The notes beneath the pieces were generated by a model that saw only the letters and a program-made list of their open reading frames with translations, was not told the origin of the DNA and did no database searches. 64,000 bases of DNA from Mesostigma viride (Eukaryota; Streptophyta; Mesostigmatophyceae; Mesostigmatales; Mesostigmataceae). A program made the translations under genes and the position numbers. Where the stretch lies: positions 2,556,948 to 2,620,947 of the forward strand of contig RPFO01000104.1 of the NCBI GenBank assembly GCA_009746045.1, given 5' to 3'. The number at the start of each line of letters is the position of its first letter. Positions within the stretch are counted from its first letter, which is position 1. Of the stretch, positions 44,501 to 56,900 are shown one piece after another.

Positions 44501-47500
44501 AAAATCGGTCCGTCCGGTTACATGAGATCCTGGGAATTTTGGCGCGAACGCGTCGCGTTGAGGACGACGGGACCAGAAAAATTCCACCTCGCATGGCTGT
44601 CGACCCTATGTCCGCCGGAATATCAGTCCGAAGTCAATTATGCATGTTAAGTCGCTGCGATGGATGCAAACGACGCGTAAACTCTCCTGCTTTGCGATGA
44701 TGCATGGTAGATATTACTCGCGTATGTTCATGCGTCAAAATAATTCGCAAACTGAGACGCTGATTTTTTGTGTCGGCCAGATCTGGAATTGGCAGCGAAA
44801 ATGCATGTTTATTAATTGTGGGGGAAACTTTTTTGTTGGAAGCTCACAATTCCCAAAAGGTCGAATCCGAATGGGCTTCAAGTCTACTTTCACGAGCGCT
44901 AATCAGTTTTTCGAGAAACGAATCACATTTTCCAGGCTGTCGCATTACCTGCCGGCAGGTCAGATTTTGCTGTTTTCAGTGACGTTTACGACCGTCCTTG
45001 CTTGATGCGTTTCTTCCTTTTTTTCGGCTCACGGCATGGCGGGGCTTGTTCCAACATGCCTGCGGAGGTGTAAGCTGTGTAGCCATGATTTAAAAGTCAC
45101 ATATTGCTCTCGCGCCACCATCTGTTACTGCTCGACACTGCAAGAAACACTGGTTGCCTGCTCGCAACGCAAGCACAAGCACGACAACGGTGCCCTAATC
45201 CACATCCAGGCGTGTATTTCCGAGAAAAACTTCAGGCTTTTGTCGCGGCATACCTTCGGTGTTCCAAGCCGTTCACCGCTCCCCGAAATAGTCTTATGAC
45301 TCGCTTTTATAGCATTGTGGGTTCGCGTCCGCCATCTCCGCCGGGTGCTGACACGAGATGTTCGCGCTGAACCTGGACTGCAAGGTCGCCCGCTACCGGT
45401 TAGCTGTACGTATTTAGCAAGCTCTGGATGATATTGTCATGGTTTTGGTGCAGGAAGGTGCTGTGGGGGGTCTATCTCACCTCTTTACCTAGCTTTCCTC
45501 CTCCTAGCTTGACAGCTAAGTTTGCATCAGGAAGTCATGCTTGTTGACAAAGCTCGATGGATGTCAACCTTGGGATGTGCTGTGAAGGTGTTAGCATGCT
45601 TGCTTGAAGAATTGAATGCGTATGTGTGCAAGCAATCGACATTTTTTTTAAGGGCAGTAGGTAGCAGCCACGTTCTTATTCAATTGTGTCAGGACGTCTA
45701 TGTTGCCTTTACTGCACTCTGTCCTAGAGGAGTTTGATGCCACTGTAGATGACTATGACCAGTGGGGTGGTGAGGATGGGCCGGTGTGCTGGGGTGAGCC
45801 TGAAGGGCATCTTGGATCACGTGACCCTTAGGCAATCATGCCAGGCTGTGCAGTTTATGGCTTGTGATGTATGGATGCAGCGGGTGAAGCAGGTTGTCGT
45901 TGCCGTGGCCTGTGTTAGTGAACTCTATCATCTTTTAACTTACCCAAAGCCCCCCTAGACCTAAACTGCCTCGCCTTCTTTGAGGGGTTGCCTTCTTTGA
46001 GGAGTGCCATGTCTTGAAAGGTTTGTTGGGGCCCTGGCCTTTCAGAGTAGGTTGAGGTGGAGAGGGGTGGCACACTGCTAGGTGATGGCAGGGCCATCAA
46101 TGTGATGCACCTTACGTTGGGATGGGGACCATGCATTTGTTCTTGTTGCTAGCATGGGCAGGGTGAGCGGCTGGGAGTAAGGTGTAAGTGCTACTTGTGC
46201 CACTGTCCGAAAGGGGAGCTCCATGCGGTGGGCAAACAGCGTTGCAAGCGTACACTTAACACAAATGTGGTCTGATGCACTCAGCTGACCTGCCATTTCT
46301 CTTGATGCACCAAACCACACTAAAGGCTTGATATAGCCGGTAGGAAATGCATGTGCATGCAGTGTCAAAAGCAGAGAGGGACATTGTTAGCACATGAGTG
46401 TGATTGTAAACCGATGAGTGTGAGCCTCCCCGTGCCATCCCATGCATTTTACACCTATTTTTGGCAATCCCCCATCACGCCGCAGTTATGCACCGCCTAT
46501 GCAAGGGGGATGAATAGACAGTTCTAGGTGTGTTGAGGGATGAGATAAGGATAAACATGAGGAGCCATGCAGGCTAAAAAGGAAGGGTGATGTCAACAGT
46601 GTGTTTGCCCAGATTTTGATGTCAGGAGGGGCTGAAAGATCAGTGGCCACGATAAACCTAGGTGGATTACATGAGAGATGACACGACCATGAGAGGGTGG
46701 TAGATGAGTTCAACTGAGAAGAGCTAGCATTACATGCACAGATTCTTAATGACCTATGGACTGTCCAAGGGTTGGAGTTCAGTGCACGTTCCAAAGACTA
46801 TGATGAGCATGACGATGATGGCAAGGGGGCGGGGGGGCGCAATTAGGACAGGCACTGATGCAGAATCATGTTGTACAGCAGCTAGGTGCTGAGCTCAATT
46901 GAATAGCAGCTAGCAGCCCAAGCCACTGCTGTCCTTGATTGCGCTTTGTATTTCCATGTAGCAGAGAGGCACCTGGCAGATATATATTTGGATTAGCTGC
47001 TATAAGACACGCACAGCAGGGGTGCCCAGCAGAGTGGGCCAAGTACTGCAAAGGAGATTGTGTGTGCTGCCGAGCGGGGCCCGTTTAGAAAAGAGACTGG
47101 TCAGCCGACAGGCACGACTGGTCAGCCAAGCTCCCCTTCTTGAGGCTTGTAGGCACTATGGTGCTTGTTCCGAATGCCAGTCTCTACTGTGATTGATGGT
47201 GATTTTGTCCCTTGATGATCGCTTTTTTAGTCTGTGTTGGTTAATGTATCCAGCCCCAGTGGCATGTATATGAATCCCATGACAGCCATGACGATAATTG
47301 AGTGAAGAATGCAAAGTTTTCCAAGACAATGGCGCAGAATATGGAGTATTTTGGCAAAAATCGCTCTATTTCTGCTTGCATCCGTCACTTTTAGTGGGCC
47401 GGCAGTGGTCCTAATATGTCCAACTTGTGTTCTAGTGTAAATTCAAGTATTGTGCTATTAATGTGACGAATTCTGGCATGATTGGGCCACATATGTGCTG

Positions 47501-48360
47501 GCAGGGCTTCATAAGTTTGAAAATAATGCACTAAAACGGTGTTTTGGCTCATGTATGCCAGAATTATAGCACATAGTTTGGTCCTACATTGCATACTTAA
47601 GGGCGGTTGTTGTCTTTGGATGTAAATTAATAAGCATAACCATTTCCAGCTGAATTGGACTACATTTACTACTTGTGTGTGGCTGCTATGCCTCCATATG
47701 CCTGGAAAACATCGTTTTTTGCACTTTTCCACGTCACGGTTTGATGCTAAAAATAGGTCAGTTGGCCCCCCAATTTATGTGATGTGAACAGGGTCCTAGG
47801 GGGACCTTAAGTCCAGAAAGGCACCCCGATCTGACTATATGCGTGGGAGATATGACCCCATGTAACAAAAAAGGCCATTTTTAGGTGATGTGAGTGCAGT
47901 TGGGGGCGGGGGCACCCGAACAGCTGGCTGATGTTGTGCCAGCGACCCAAGTTGGTCTGTACGCCGTACGGATGCGAAAAAATGCGGGATAAAGAATATT
48001 TTAGGCCTCCGCGTATTATACGCGTTCCGTTTACTTCAGACTACGCGGTTTGGACTTGGAATTTTTCGGGGGTATACCAGCGGGCAGCGGGCACTGGCGC
48101 AGTGCCCAGGTTCTGGGCGCGGCGCGCTCACTGCACAGTTGAGATTTTTACTACTAGAAGTAGATGCGTACAGTTCTTTTCATAAAGCGCAAGCCTTGCA
48201 AAATGTTTGGCCGGTAGGAGACAGCTACTAGGACTAGGTACATAACGCACAATAACAGTGTGCCAGCAAATGCCAGCTGTGCTACTGACGGTGTAATGCA
48301 ATATAGCCACGACGAGGCCAGTGCGACTGTGCGACAGTGTGCAGCCATTTTCGATTTGCA
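44500..48360. other. No recognisable gene (3.9 kb)
   Basis: Short ORFs only, the longest 121 codons on + at 44640. None carries a domain that I recognise. The + strand stretch 45510-45960 has two adjacent open frames (71 and 69 codons) that might be a decayed gene. No tandem repeat, tRNA or transposon end was seen. Confidence 0.4.
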
Positions 48361-48363
48361 GCC

Positions 48364-48950
48364 ATGAAGAAGAAAGGGCCTGAATGGGATTTGGTTCTCG
48401 AGAAGAAAGAAGCAGTCACAGATGCTGTTAGTAACAAAACGCAGTTTGTGTCGAATAAGTTCTGCTCATTTTGCAACAAGAAGTTCTCATACGGGGCGGG
48501 GGCAATCAGCGTATTCCGAGTCCGTGCACACTTTGCCGGAATCGCAGGGGAAGGGATGTTACCCTGCGACAAAATTCCGCCGAATATCCGGAGCAGGTTT
48601 CTCAGGATTGCTAACAACAAGTTGCAGAAGTCAGACACCAAGAAGCAGCACAATTTGAACAGGGCAATGGCGGAGATGGGAGGGGCTGCATGCGCCGGCT
48701 GGTCAACTTGTCGTCGGTTCCCAGCAAAGGCCAGCTGAGCATCACCAAATGGCTGGTTCTCGTCGACGAGAAAGGTGTCCAGCTGCTGGCTGCCGAATTT
48801 TTTATCGAGAACGGCATTGCCTTCAATGCGGCTGATCCTCGAGCGCCGGCCTCTTTCAAGCAGATGGTGGCCGGCATGATCCAGTACAAAGGAGGGCATG
48901 CGCACGTCACCCCTCCTTCTCGGAAGTTGTGTCTTATGTCCTCTCATGCA
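48364..48950 (+). pseudogene. hAT transposase N-terminal relic (BED zinc finger)
   Basis: Frame 1 from ATG 48364 has a BED-type finger: CSFCNKKF, then a distal RVRAHFAG, IAGEG and LPCDKIP. A second frame from about 48690 continues LSITKWLVL, AAEFFIENGIAFNAADPRAP, SFKQMVAGMIQY, the conserved hAT segment that follows the linker. A frameshift between the two, and loss of the DDE core and dimerisation domain, make it a fragment. Terminal repeats not found. Confidence 0.75.
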
Positions 48951-49239
48951 TTATACAGTGGATGGCTTTCCTTACAATCAATTAATTAATTGATTCCTTA
49001 CTATTCCCTTTGCAGCCTGCTCCCCCCTGCACAATTACAAATCATAATCAGATAGGATTCCAGGGCATAAATGGAAGATGTTAATAAATAAGCATATACA
49101 CCAAATTTCAGTTGCAATAACTGCATGACCATCATCAAGGAGCGTGCTGATTGGGTGACTGACAATTGGACCACAAAAACTGTCGCGTATTTTACCGCCA
49201 CGTATTTTACACCGGCCCCCCACGTATAATACGCGTATT

Positions 49240-49686
49240 TTAGGTCCGCGTATTATACCCCGCACACGTATTTGCCACCCCGGCCAGCGACGGCCGTCGG
49301 TGACGAGGAGGCGTCCGGTGGCGTGGAGATGGAGGCACAGGTCGTAAAGCTCGAGGCGTAGTCCCCGTAGAATTGATGCAGTGCAGAGCATCGGACGGAG
49401 ACATGTTGGTCCAGTCGTGATCATCGACCTGGAAAGGTTGGGGCCAAAAGCGCAGTTCCGAGGGGCGTGAAGACCCTCCTGTTTTGTCGGCTGAGCGGGC
49501 GCGTTTAGGGTCAGGCGATGCCGAGGGCGAGGCATTGAGCCCGGGAGGTTGCTGGGCGACCACCAGTGCACGACTAGTGTCACCGCTGCCTGCCGGATCT
49601 GGCGAAGCTGCAGCCTCAGCTGCCGCATTTTCATGGGCGAGCGCATCCGCCAAACTGTGTTGCATCGAGGGGCGTTTGCTCGTCAT
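49240..49686 (-). CDS. Unknown 148-codon - strand ORF
   Basis: An Ala/Ser/Pro-rich N-terminal part with a basic PKRARS motif and FWPQPFQVDDHDWTNMSPSD. No domain recognised. Its 3' end runs into GTATTATACGCG-type short repeats (49180-49270), which also occur at 48010. May be the start of a mobile-element ORF, or spurious. Confidence 0.25.
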   Translation of the reverse strand: MTSKRPSMQHSLADALAHENAAAEAAASPDPAGSGDTSRALVVAQQPPGLNASPSASPDPKRARSADKTGGSSRPSELRFWPQPFQVDDHDWTNMSPSDALHCINSTGTTPRALRPVPPSPRHRTPPRHRRPSLAGVANTCAGYNTRT

Positions 49687-50485
49687 ATACTGCGCAATAG
49701 ATTCGGAAAATTATATCAGCATGTGCGTCTTAGAAAGACGAAGCGATAGTGATGTTCACGGCTAAATTCGGTGCTCAAACGTGAAAGTTATGAGCTCCGC
49801 CGTCAGCCATGGCTACCTCGTGGCTCCTCGTGGCTCGTGGCACGGAGCATTAACCTACTCTGTAGTTCATGGGAACCTCTATTCATGGGAAACCTCTGGG
49901 CACGAGCTATGGGCAACATATGCAGGCTTTGTGGAACAAAACTCAGGCCCATTGGGCCACTGGAGCTATTTTTCATTAGCATCACAATTACAACGCAGTA
50001 CAACGCAGTGGGAAAAATGAGAGCCCTTAATTCACAACATGACGCAACGACACAAGCCCCATAAATGGGGCCATAGTGATCTTGGAGGGTCAAAACGTTG
50101 AAAATAGGTGTTGTATAAGTTATACAGCATCAAACATGCATCAAACATCATGACTGGATGACCTAATATGACTGAATCAGGCAGCCAAAGCATCATCCAC
50201 TCTCACAACGTGTTGAGCACATGCCTCGTGGGAAAGGAGGTGCTGGGTTGTCATTCCATAACGTGTGCAATACTGAAAGAAAGAGGCACGTGTAATGCAA
50301 GGCTTGGATAGGTTGAGTGATCCATGAGCTTACAAGCAGGCAAAGATGACGCTGGAATGCATGCTAGCAAATGGTGGCAAGATGCTAACAACACATGATT
50401 ATACACCATAATTATGGGCACCTAGCTGATCTTCTTGCACAATCAACGTAGTATAAACCATCAACATCCAATCCTCACGATATAT

Positions 50486-50996
50486 TCTGATCAGGCACTC
50501 CGCAAAGGTGAAAACCTTTGCGTTCAGTGCCGGGCCGCGGAAAACGCGGAAAACACGATCTGCAAATGAATCCGACCGGAATCGAACTGGGGACCTCTCG
50601 CACCAATTTTGCTGACTATAGGACGGACGTCTCCGGTTACCATGGCATCGCCAACTTACACCTACAGTCATCCGCAAAAGTTCTCCTGTCCGGGGAGTGA
50701 TGCAAGCCTTTCGGATTTGGTACTAGATAAATCACTCGAGATCTGTGTGTAGGAGTACTACACACGTGTCTGCACGCGAGACTTGTTCAGTCTCGCACCG
50801 TGAGACGGGCTGAACACGGCTGAATCCTTCTTTAGAAGGGGGCGTAGCCGGTACTATCGAAATCAGCCAAGCGTATATTCTGATCAGGCACTCCGCAAAG
50901 GTGAAAACCTTTGCGTTCAGTGCCGGGCCGCGAAAAACGCGGAAAACGCGATCTGCAAATGAATCGACCGGAATCGAACTGGGGACCTCTCGCACC
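50486..50996 (-). mobile_element. Dimeric SINE-like insertion with 16-bp target duplication
   Basis: Flanked by AATCCTCACGATATAT at 50470-50485 and 50997-51012. Inside, two direct copies of a 120-130 bp unit (50486-50607 and 50876-50996) bracket about 265 bp. On the - strand each unit starts GGTGCGAGAGGTCCCC followed by AGTTCGATTCCGGT, a tRNA T-arm/B-box-like match, and ends with a hairpin of CGCAAAGG/CCTTTGCG and CTGATCAG. The long duplication is typical of LINE-mobilised SINEs; the two direct end units also recall a tiny LTR element. Confidence 0.75.
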
Positions 50997-51012
50997 AATC
51001 CTCACGATATAT

Positions 51013-51430
51013 GCACGGCTTGACGACGTATACAGCACCTAAATACTGCACAGCTGCAACCTGCTATTGCTGACATGCAAGCGACGTCGAGTAGGATAGC
51101 GGTCTTAGAGAGGCTGGGTAGAGGTCGGTAGAAATTAGTGGAAAACTGGCAGAAACTAGGTAGAAACACGATATACTTACGCCTGCAAGCACTATTGAGC
51201 AGGTGGCATAGGCCCGTTTCCAGGGAAATACAGCATACCGTAGCAATAGCCACGGTCACGCCTTACGCTATTTGCAGGCACCATAATGCCGGAGCTACCC
51301 AATAAAAGTCTGCACAAATCTCGGTTTAGCCGAAAATCCGGGCGTTCGGAATGAATAAAGATGTGTTAAGAAGTCGAAACACCATGGAAATACCAAGCAT
51401 GGTGCCGCAGCAGACCCGAGTCTTGACGTA
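51013..51430. other. No gene seen
   Basis: Ordinary sequence between the SINE-like insertion and a LINE relic. Short - strand frames only. Confidence 0.35.
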
Positions 51431-51434
51431 AAAA

Positions 51435-51785
51435 TATAAGTAAGTAAGTAAGTACTTGCGTGTCATGCGCAAAGGCATGCCACGGAGCACTATGCTAATC
51501 TCATTAGAAAAATAATTACACAAATCGTCTGCATCATCCCCCAACCGCTAGGCACTAGATGGGGATGTAATCCTCATCTGAGCTGTCCTCTACTGTAATG
51601 GCAGACGAGGCGGTAGTGCAGCGGCTATCCTCAGGACCAATAACCTCCACCTGCGGACTTCTACCCGGGCTAGCAACGGGCCGCGGGGCCTGTGGGGAGA
51701 AAACAGGAGCATACCCCTCAGGAAGGTGCTTATCGCAGATGGCAGCCCATTTATCCTTGTCAATCATGCGGGCGCGGAGTAATAA
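51435..51785 (-). mobile_element. LINE family A (copy 4), 5'-truncated
   Basis: Tail ATAAGTAAGTAAGTAAGTAC, hairpin, UTR and the intact C-terminal frame MIDKDKWAAICDKHLPEGY to SSDEDYIPI at 51790-51555. It is closest to copy 2 but has small deletions in the SRCTTASSA region. The 5' truncation point is at about 51780, inside RARMIDKDKW. Confidence 0.8.
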
Positions 51786-52163
51786 TATGTATTCCTGTTT
51801 CCAGGGTTTCCGCATGAAAGTTGGGTGAGAAACTGGAAAAACTACGTTTCCTTTGCCCCAGTACCTCAACAAACTCGTAGAAACCTAATTATCAACCTTT
51901 GAACGCATCATCATGATCCTGCCACCCAACAGCCACTGAAATTCGCGCGAAAACTGGCGAGATCTACCTGCCGCCATCGCCGTCGTCTTCACCTTCGTCC
52001 CGCGAAAATGCCTGATTTCAGAGGTACATACTTGTTTGCAGCTGTCACAAAAAAAATACCAAAAATACCAGGATTTTTCTTGAATTCTATGAGATGTTTC
52101 TGACCTATGTTGAAAGTTTCAGACCCAAAATCGCATGTTTAATAGGTTTGCCACGTGTCAGAT

Positions 52164-52216
52164 TACAACGCGATACATCGCGTTCTAACCCTACAACGCG
52201 ATGTATCACGTTGTAA
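52164..52216. repeat. Inverted repeat of CAACGCGATACATCGCGTT
   Basis: ACAACGCGATACATCGCGTT is followed, after a 9-base spacer, by CAACGCGATGTATCACGTTG. Each arm is itself near-palindromic (CGCGATACATCGCG), so it can fold in two ways. Short and without neighbours that explain it. Confidence 0.65.
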
Positions 52217-52229
52217 AAAAACACGGGTT

Positions 52230-53600
52230 AATAATTGACTAGTGTTGATGACTGGTTATTGTCAGTTTTTGGGGTGGTAGGCATGTCACCTCCGACTTTG
52301 ATGAAATACGCATACATGCAGCGCCAAACAACGCTGCGTCGCAGGAACAACCTGGCTGCACATGTTTTGACACGTAGTTGTCTCACTTATTGTAGGTACT
52401 CCAGATTTCCCAGGCCCTAACAACCCCCAGACATCGGGGTCACTTCATGGGATACCAATGAGGCAGTCAGTCCTAAATGCGCCGGAAAATGGCGACATGT
52501 TTCTCTCCGCTGTTGCGTTCGACCTGTCAAATCAACGGTGCATAACAGATTACCAAAAGCCCAACGCGGGTAACCGATCAATGTTGACTGGAATTCCATA
52601 TTCCGAAACTTCCCTGAAGAGGTACGAAATGACCTGATGCATGGCTTAGATTGGGACGGCATGATAACCACATCCCAATACAAACAAAAACCTAACAAAA
52701 AAGAGGAAAAAATTACGTGCACGCTGCCAGCATTTTCATTCACAGACGCAACAGACCATGGGTCGCAACAACACAAGGTGGGCCCTATGGCCTTGAACTG
52801 TCCGACCGTGTGAAAATGAGAAAGAAGCCACATATTTTTCCCAAGCTCCACATATAAGCTTGTCAACAAACCAATACATGACAGGGGCTGTGCAGGATTG
52901 AAGATGACAAAAAGCTCTTGTGAAAACCACTTAATACATGGTGGGGGCTGCGCCGTCCTAAGTAAAGTCGCAAGAACAAGCTCTTGCAAAAGTTCAGCTA
53001 ACGGATGGAAGGCAGTTTAAAAAAGAAGTGGATGGCCGATGGGGACATTGCAATCATGGCATGCACTGCGCCCACCGAACGTCGCTAGACTTTAGGATCG
53101 CAACCACGTCTTCAAGGGGTTGGACTCCCATCATCGGCAGACAGGCAACCAATCGAAATAGCCCAGTCTCGATGGACAGATGCCATGACGTATGGCCAGC
53201 AACCAATCCAAAAGCAAGGATCAATAAACATAGAAATAGAAATAATCCAGAAGCAACCAATTCAAGCCCAGAATGCTGTCAAAAAATGGAACGAGGGCAC
53301 TAAGACTGGTAACCACAGGGCACATGTGCACTCATCAATACCAGGATAAATCAACGGCCCGGGGCATGGCATGCCAACGCCAATAAATAATCTAGAATCC
53401 TTGTAAGCGAAAAAAGGCGGGAGAAGCACCGGCTGATGTCTACATTGCGGCATGTCCATCGCACTACACATTGCTACCTGTCCGTCCCATTACGGATGCC
53501 AACTGTATGCTAACTTCAACCAGACATGCATGGGCCCCACCACCTCTAGCATGCTCACGTGATGCATTGCATTGGTATATACAGACAGATCCTAGTGACC
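52230..53600. other. No gene seen
   Basis: Several open frames, the longest 190 codons on - at 52417-52989, with no domain or codon bias that convinces me. If the Trm8 gene's last exon exists in this window it should lie here or in 53600-53950, but I could not find its conserved end. Confidence 0.35.
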
Positions 53601-53608
53601 GTTGGCGT

Positions 53609-53874
53609 GTCCTACCACGAGAGTGTAGATACTGGAACCCAGTTCTGTCCTACCACGAGAGTGTAGATACGGGAACCCAGTTCTGTCCTACCACGAGAGT
53701 GTAGATACGGAAACCCAGTTCTGTCCTACCACGAGAGTGTAGATACGGGAACCCAGTTCTGTCCTACCACGAGAGTGTGGATACGGGAACCCAGTTCTGT
53801 CCTACCACGAGAGTGTAGATACGGGAACCCAGTTCTGTCCCACCACGAGAGTGTAGATACGGGAACCTAGATTA
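53609..53874. repeat. 38-bp minisatellite, seven copies
   Basis: The unit starts GTCCTACCACGAGAGTGTAG and continues ATACGGGAACCCAGTTCT. Spacing is exactly 38 bases from 53609, with only point differences. It lies just downstream of the last visible Trm8 exon. Confidence 0.95.
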
Positions 53875-53951
53875 TCTGTTGAATTGCTCAATCATAGCCA
53901 ACCTGACCACCACCGCCTGGTCAAGGGTAACAGAGGGTGCAGGCGGCCCAC

Positions 53952-56900
53952 CTTCTGCCCCTCCTCGGTGGCGCTGTATAGCTGCGCGGTGCAGACGTCG
54001 GCCTCCTGAGGATAACACACACACACATATAAATAGTGGTAAAATTTACAGGGAGATGGGGAGGTGGCGAGAGGGGAAGAGATATAGGCACAGGCATAAG
54101 GCAAAGCACGGATGCCAGAGTAAGGTGATCAACACAACTGAGGTCGGTCGGTCGGTCGGTCGGTCGGTCGGTCGGTCGGTCGGTCGGTCGGGTGGTCGGT
54201 CCGTGCTATACAATGTTATCTAGAGAAACACATCAACTAGCAACTGGCGTTATGGCACTTACGTGCGTATTCTGGGGTGTGCACCAACCCTGTCAACACG
54301 TGTTGCGTTTGCGATTCGTTGTTTACTAAAACAACTAGTTGCAAATGCAAAACGCATGTCACTATTTGGAGGCTCTGCTTGTCCTCTGTCGCGGCAGCAC
54401 TACGGGTCAGCACTATGGGTCATCCGTCTCATTCTGGTAGTGATTGATTCATGCACCGAAACACACTCTCACACCCCATAGACATCCCCTGTCCTCCAAC
54501 CAACAACCGCACACACAATACCCTCCTGTGGCAGCGGCTCTACCTGCATCTACAGAACCGTCAGACAGTAGTCTATCTACACTACTATTAGTTAACTGCT
54601 GCCACACGCACGCACCATCTCCTCCCGTGACAGCGGCTCGAACAGCGGGTGCTCCTCCAGCTTGGCCCTCATCCAGTCGGCGAGCTCTTTGACGTCCGTG
54701 ATTGTGTAGACGATGCCTGCAAGAGTGACAGGATAGTAGAGCCGGCCCTTGTGCGTGAGGAGACCAGGGGTTGTCAGTGTGGCTCTTTGGCGTCCGTGAT
54801 GCGTACACGACGCCTCCAAGGACACTTGATAGAAGAAAAGGTTTGAGCAGCAAGGGTGTGAGTGTGGCTCTTTCACGTCCGTGATGGCATACAGCATGCC
54901 TGCGGGTGCGCCGGCAGCAACCGTGTGTGAGTGGCTAGCCGTTAGTTCGCTCACCCATGCCCTCCACTGCGACCATCTGGGGGGAACGTCACCATCTTCA
55001 AGGCTCAGCCTGACTGTCGTAGTGTTTAGAGTCTGGGGTTTCGGGTTCACGTGCACAGGAAGGGATGCTCCGATTGGGGGTCATTACAACGTCACACGTT
55101 CATCAATCCATCCTGAGGTGCCTCACCGATCCCTGGTAAACGGCATGGTGTACCCCTGGTAAACGACACGGCGTTCTCGGTCGTGGTGATATGGCCTCTC
55201 TGCAACGTGGCCATACTCAACCCTGGATGCCAGCAATAGTAGTAGCACGCCCGCATCACTCACACCCAGAGGTCTCCGATGCCAGAAGATTTTGATCGGC
55301 GCCCTCACTCACCCCCGGATGCCAGCAGGCAGGCGCCCTAACTCACCCCCCCGATGCCAGCAGGCGGGCGCCCTAACTCACCCCCGGATGCCAGCAGGTA
55401 GGCGCCCTAACTCACCCCCCGGATGCCAGCAGGCGGGCGCCCTAACTCACCCCCGGATGCCAGCAGGTAGGCGCCCTAACTCACCCCCCGGATGCCAGCA
55501 GGCGGGCGCCCTAACTCACCCCCGGATGCCAGCAGGTAGGCGTATTCGGTGAGAAGCTCCCGGCTGTGGCTCCACGTCCAAAAAAAGACAAGAACCATGG
55601 TCGAAATGGGGGTGGAAGTGAGCAGAAGAAAGGTTGTACGTTGGAAGCACTAACTGGTGCAGAAGACAAGTTGGGTCTTTGGAAACGTCCGAAAAAAGGT
55701 ACCCTAGGGCAGGACGCATGCAAGCCGATCGACGTCCCGTGTCTCTGCGACTATCAACCACCTGTGCCAGAAGATTATTAGGGAGGACTGTCTTGCCTTA
55801 CTGTGCCGAAAGATTATTAGGGAGGACTGTCTTGCCTTACTGTGCCGAAAGATTATTAGGGAGGACTGTCTTGCCTTACTGTGCCAAAAGATTATTAGGG
55901 AGGACTGTCTTGCCTTACTGTGCCGAAAGATTATTAGGGAGGACTGTCTTGCCTTACTGTGCCAAAAGATTATCAGGGAGGACTGTCTTGCCTTACTGTG
56001 CCACAAGATGATTAGGGAGGACTGTCTTGCCTTACTGCGCCGAAAGATTATTAGGGAGGACTGTCTTGCCTTACTGCGCCCAAAGATTATTAGGGAGGAC
56101 TGTCTTGCCTTACTGTGCCAAAAGATTATTAGGGAGGACTGTCTTGCCTTACTGTGCCGAAAGATTATCAGGGAGGACTGTCTTGCCTTACTGTGCCAAA
56201 AGATGGTTAGGGAGGACTGTCTTGCCTTACTGTGCCGAAAGATTATTAGGGAGGACTGTCTTGCCTTACTGTGCTAGATTATTAGGGAGGACTATCTTGC
56301 CTTACTGTGCCCAAAGATTATTAGGGAGGACTGTCTTGTATTACTGCGCCAAAAGATTATTAGGGAGGACTGTCTTGCCTTACTGTGCCAAAAGATTATT
56401 AGGGAGGACTGTCTTGCCTTACTGTGCCGAAAGATTATTAGGGAGGACTGTCTTGCCTTACTGCGCCCAGAGATGATTAGGGAGGACTGTCTTGCCTTAC
56501 TGTGCCAAAAGATTATTAGGGAGGACTGTCTTGCCTTACTGCGCCCAAAGATTATTAGGGAGGACTGTCTTGCCTTGTCCATGACTTGCCTTACCACATC
56601 TTTTCCTAGGCTGATGTCGTACCTACATTACCACCCATGGAGAGTAGAGCACCAGATGTTAGAACTCCTCAATGATGTCCATAAGTGACAGCAAAACTCG
56701 GGGAAGCCGAAAAAAAGAGGGAATAGAAGATTCAGGGGGGGGGGGGGGGGGGAAATTCGCGCTTGCCAGTATCCAACGGCCACATTCGCTTCTAGCCCAC
56801 ACAGGTGAAGTAAATATGAAGTACATGACAATCTCTCTTGTCTGCTGGTTTCCAAGAAAACAAGAGTCTATCTTGGTCCACAACAACCATGACCAGGGGG

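Noticed and set aside
44640-45005. 121-codon + strand ORF as a gene
   Set aside because: No domain, no matching splice context and composition typical of random frames.
50560-50610. tRNA gene at GAATCGAACTGGGGACC
   Set aside because: Repeated at 50960 as part of a SINE-like unit, with no full cloverleaf.
53879-53932. Terminal Trm8 exon after acceptor ACCCTTGACCAG on the - strand
   Set aside because: The frame opens with AVVVRLAMIEQF and stops soon, without the conserved C-terminal segment; not convincing.
55704-56597. ORFs of the REDCLALLC / ARQSSLIIF type, or a CRISPR array, at the 38-bp repeat
   Set aside because: Units are directly joined with no unique spacers, and the window is eukaryotic; the frames are repeat artefacts in a Trm8 intron.
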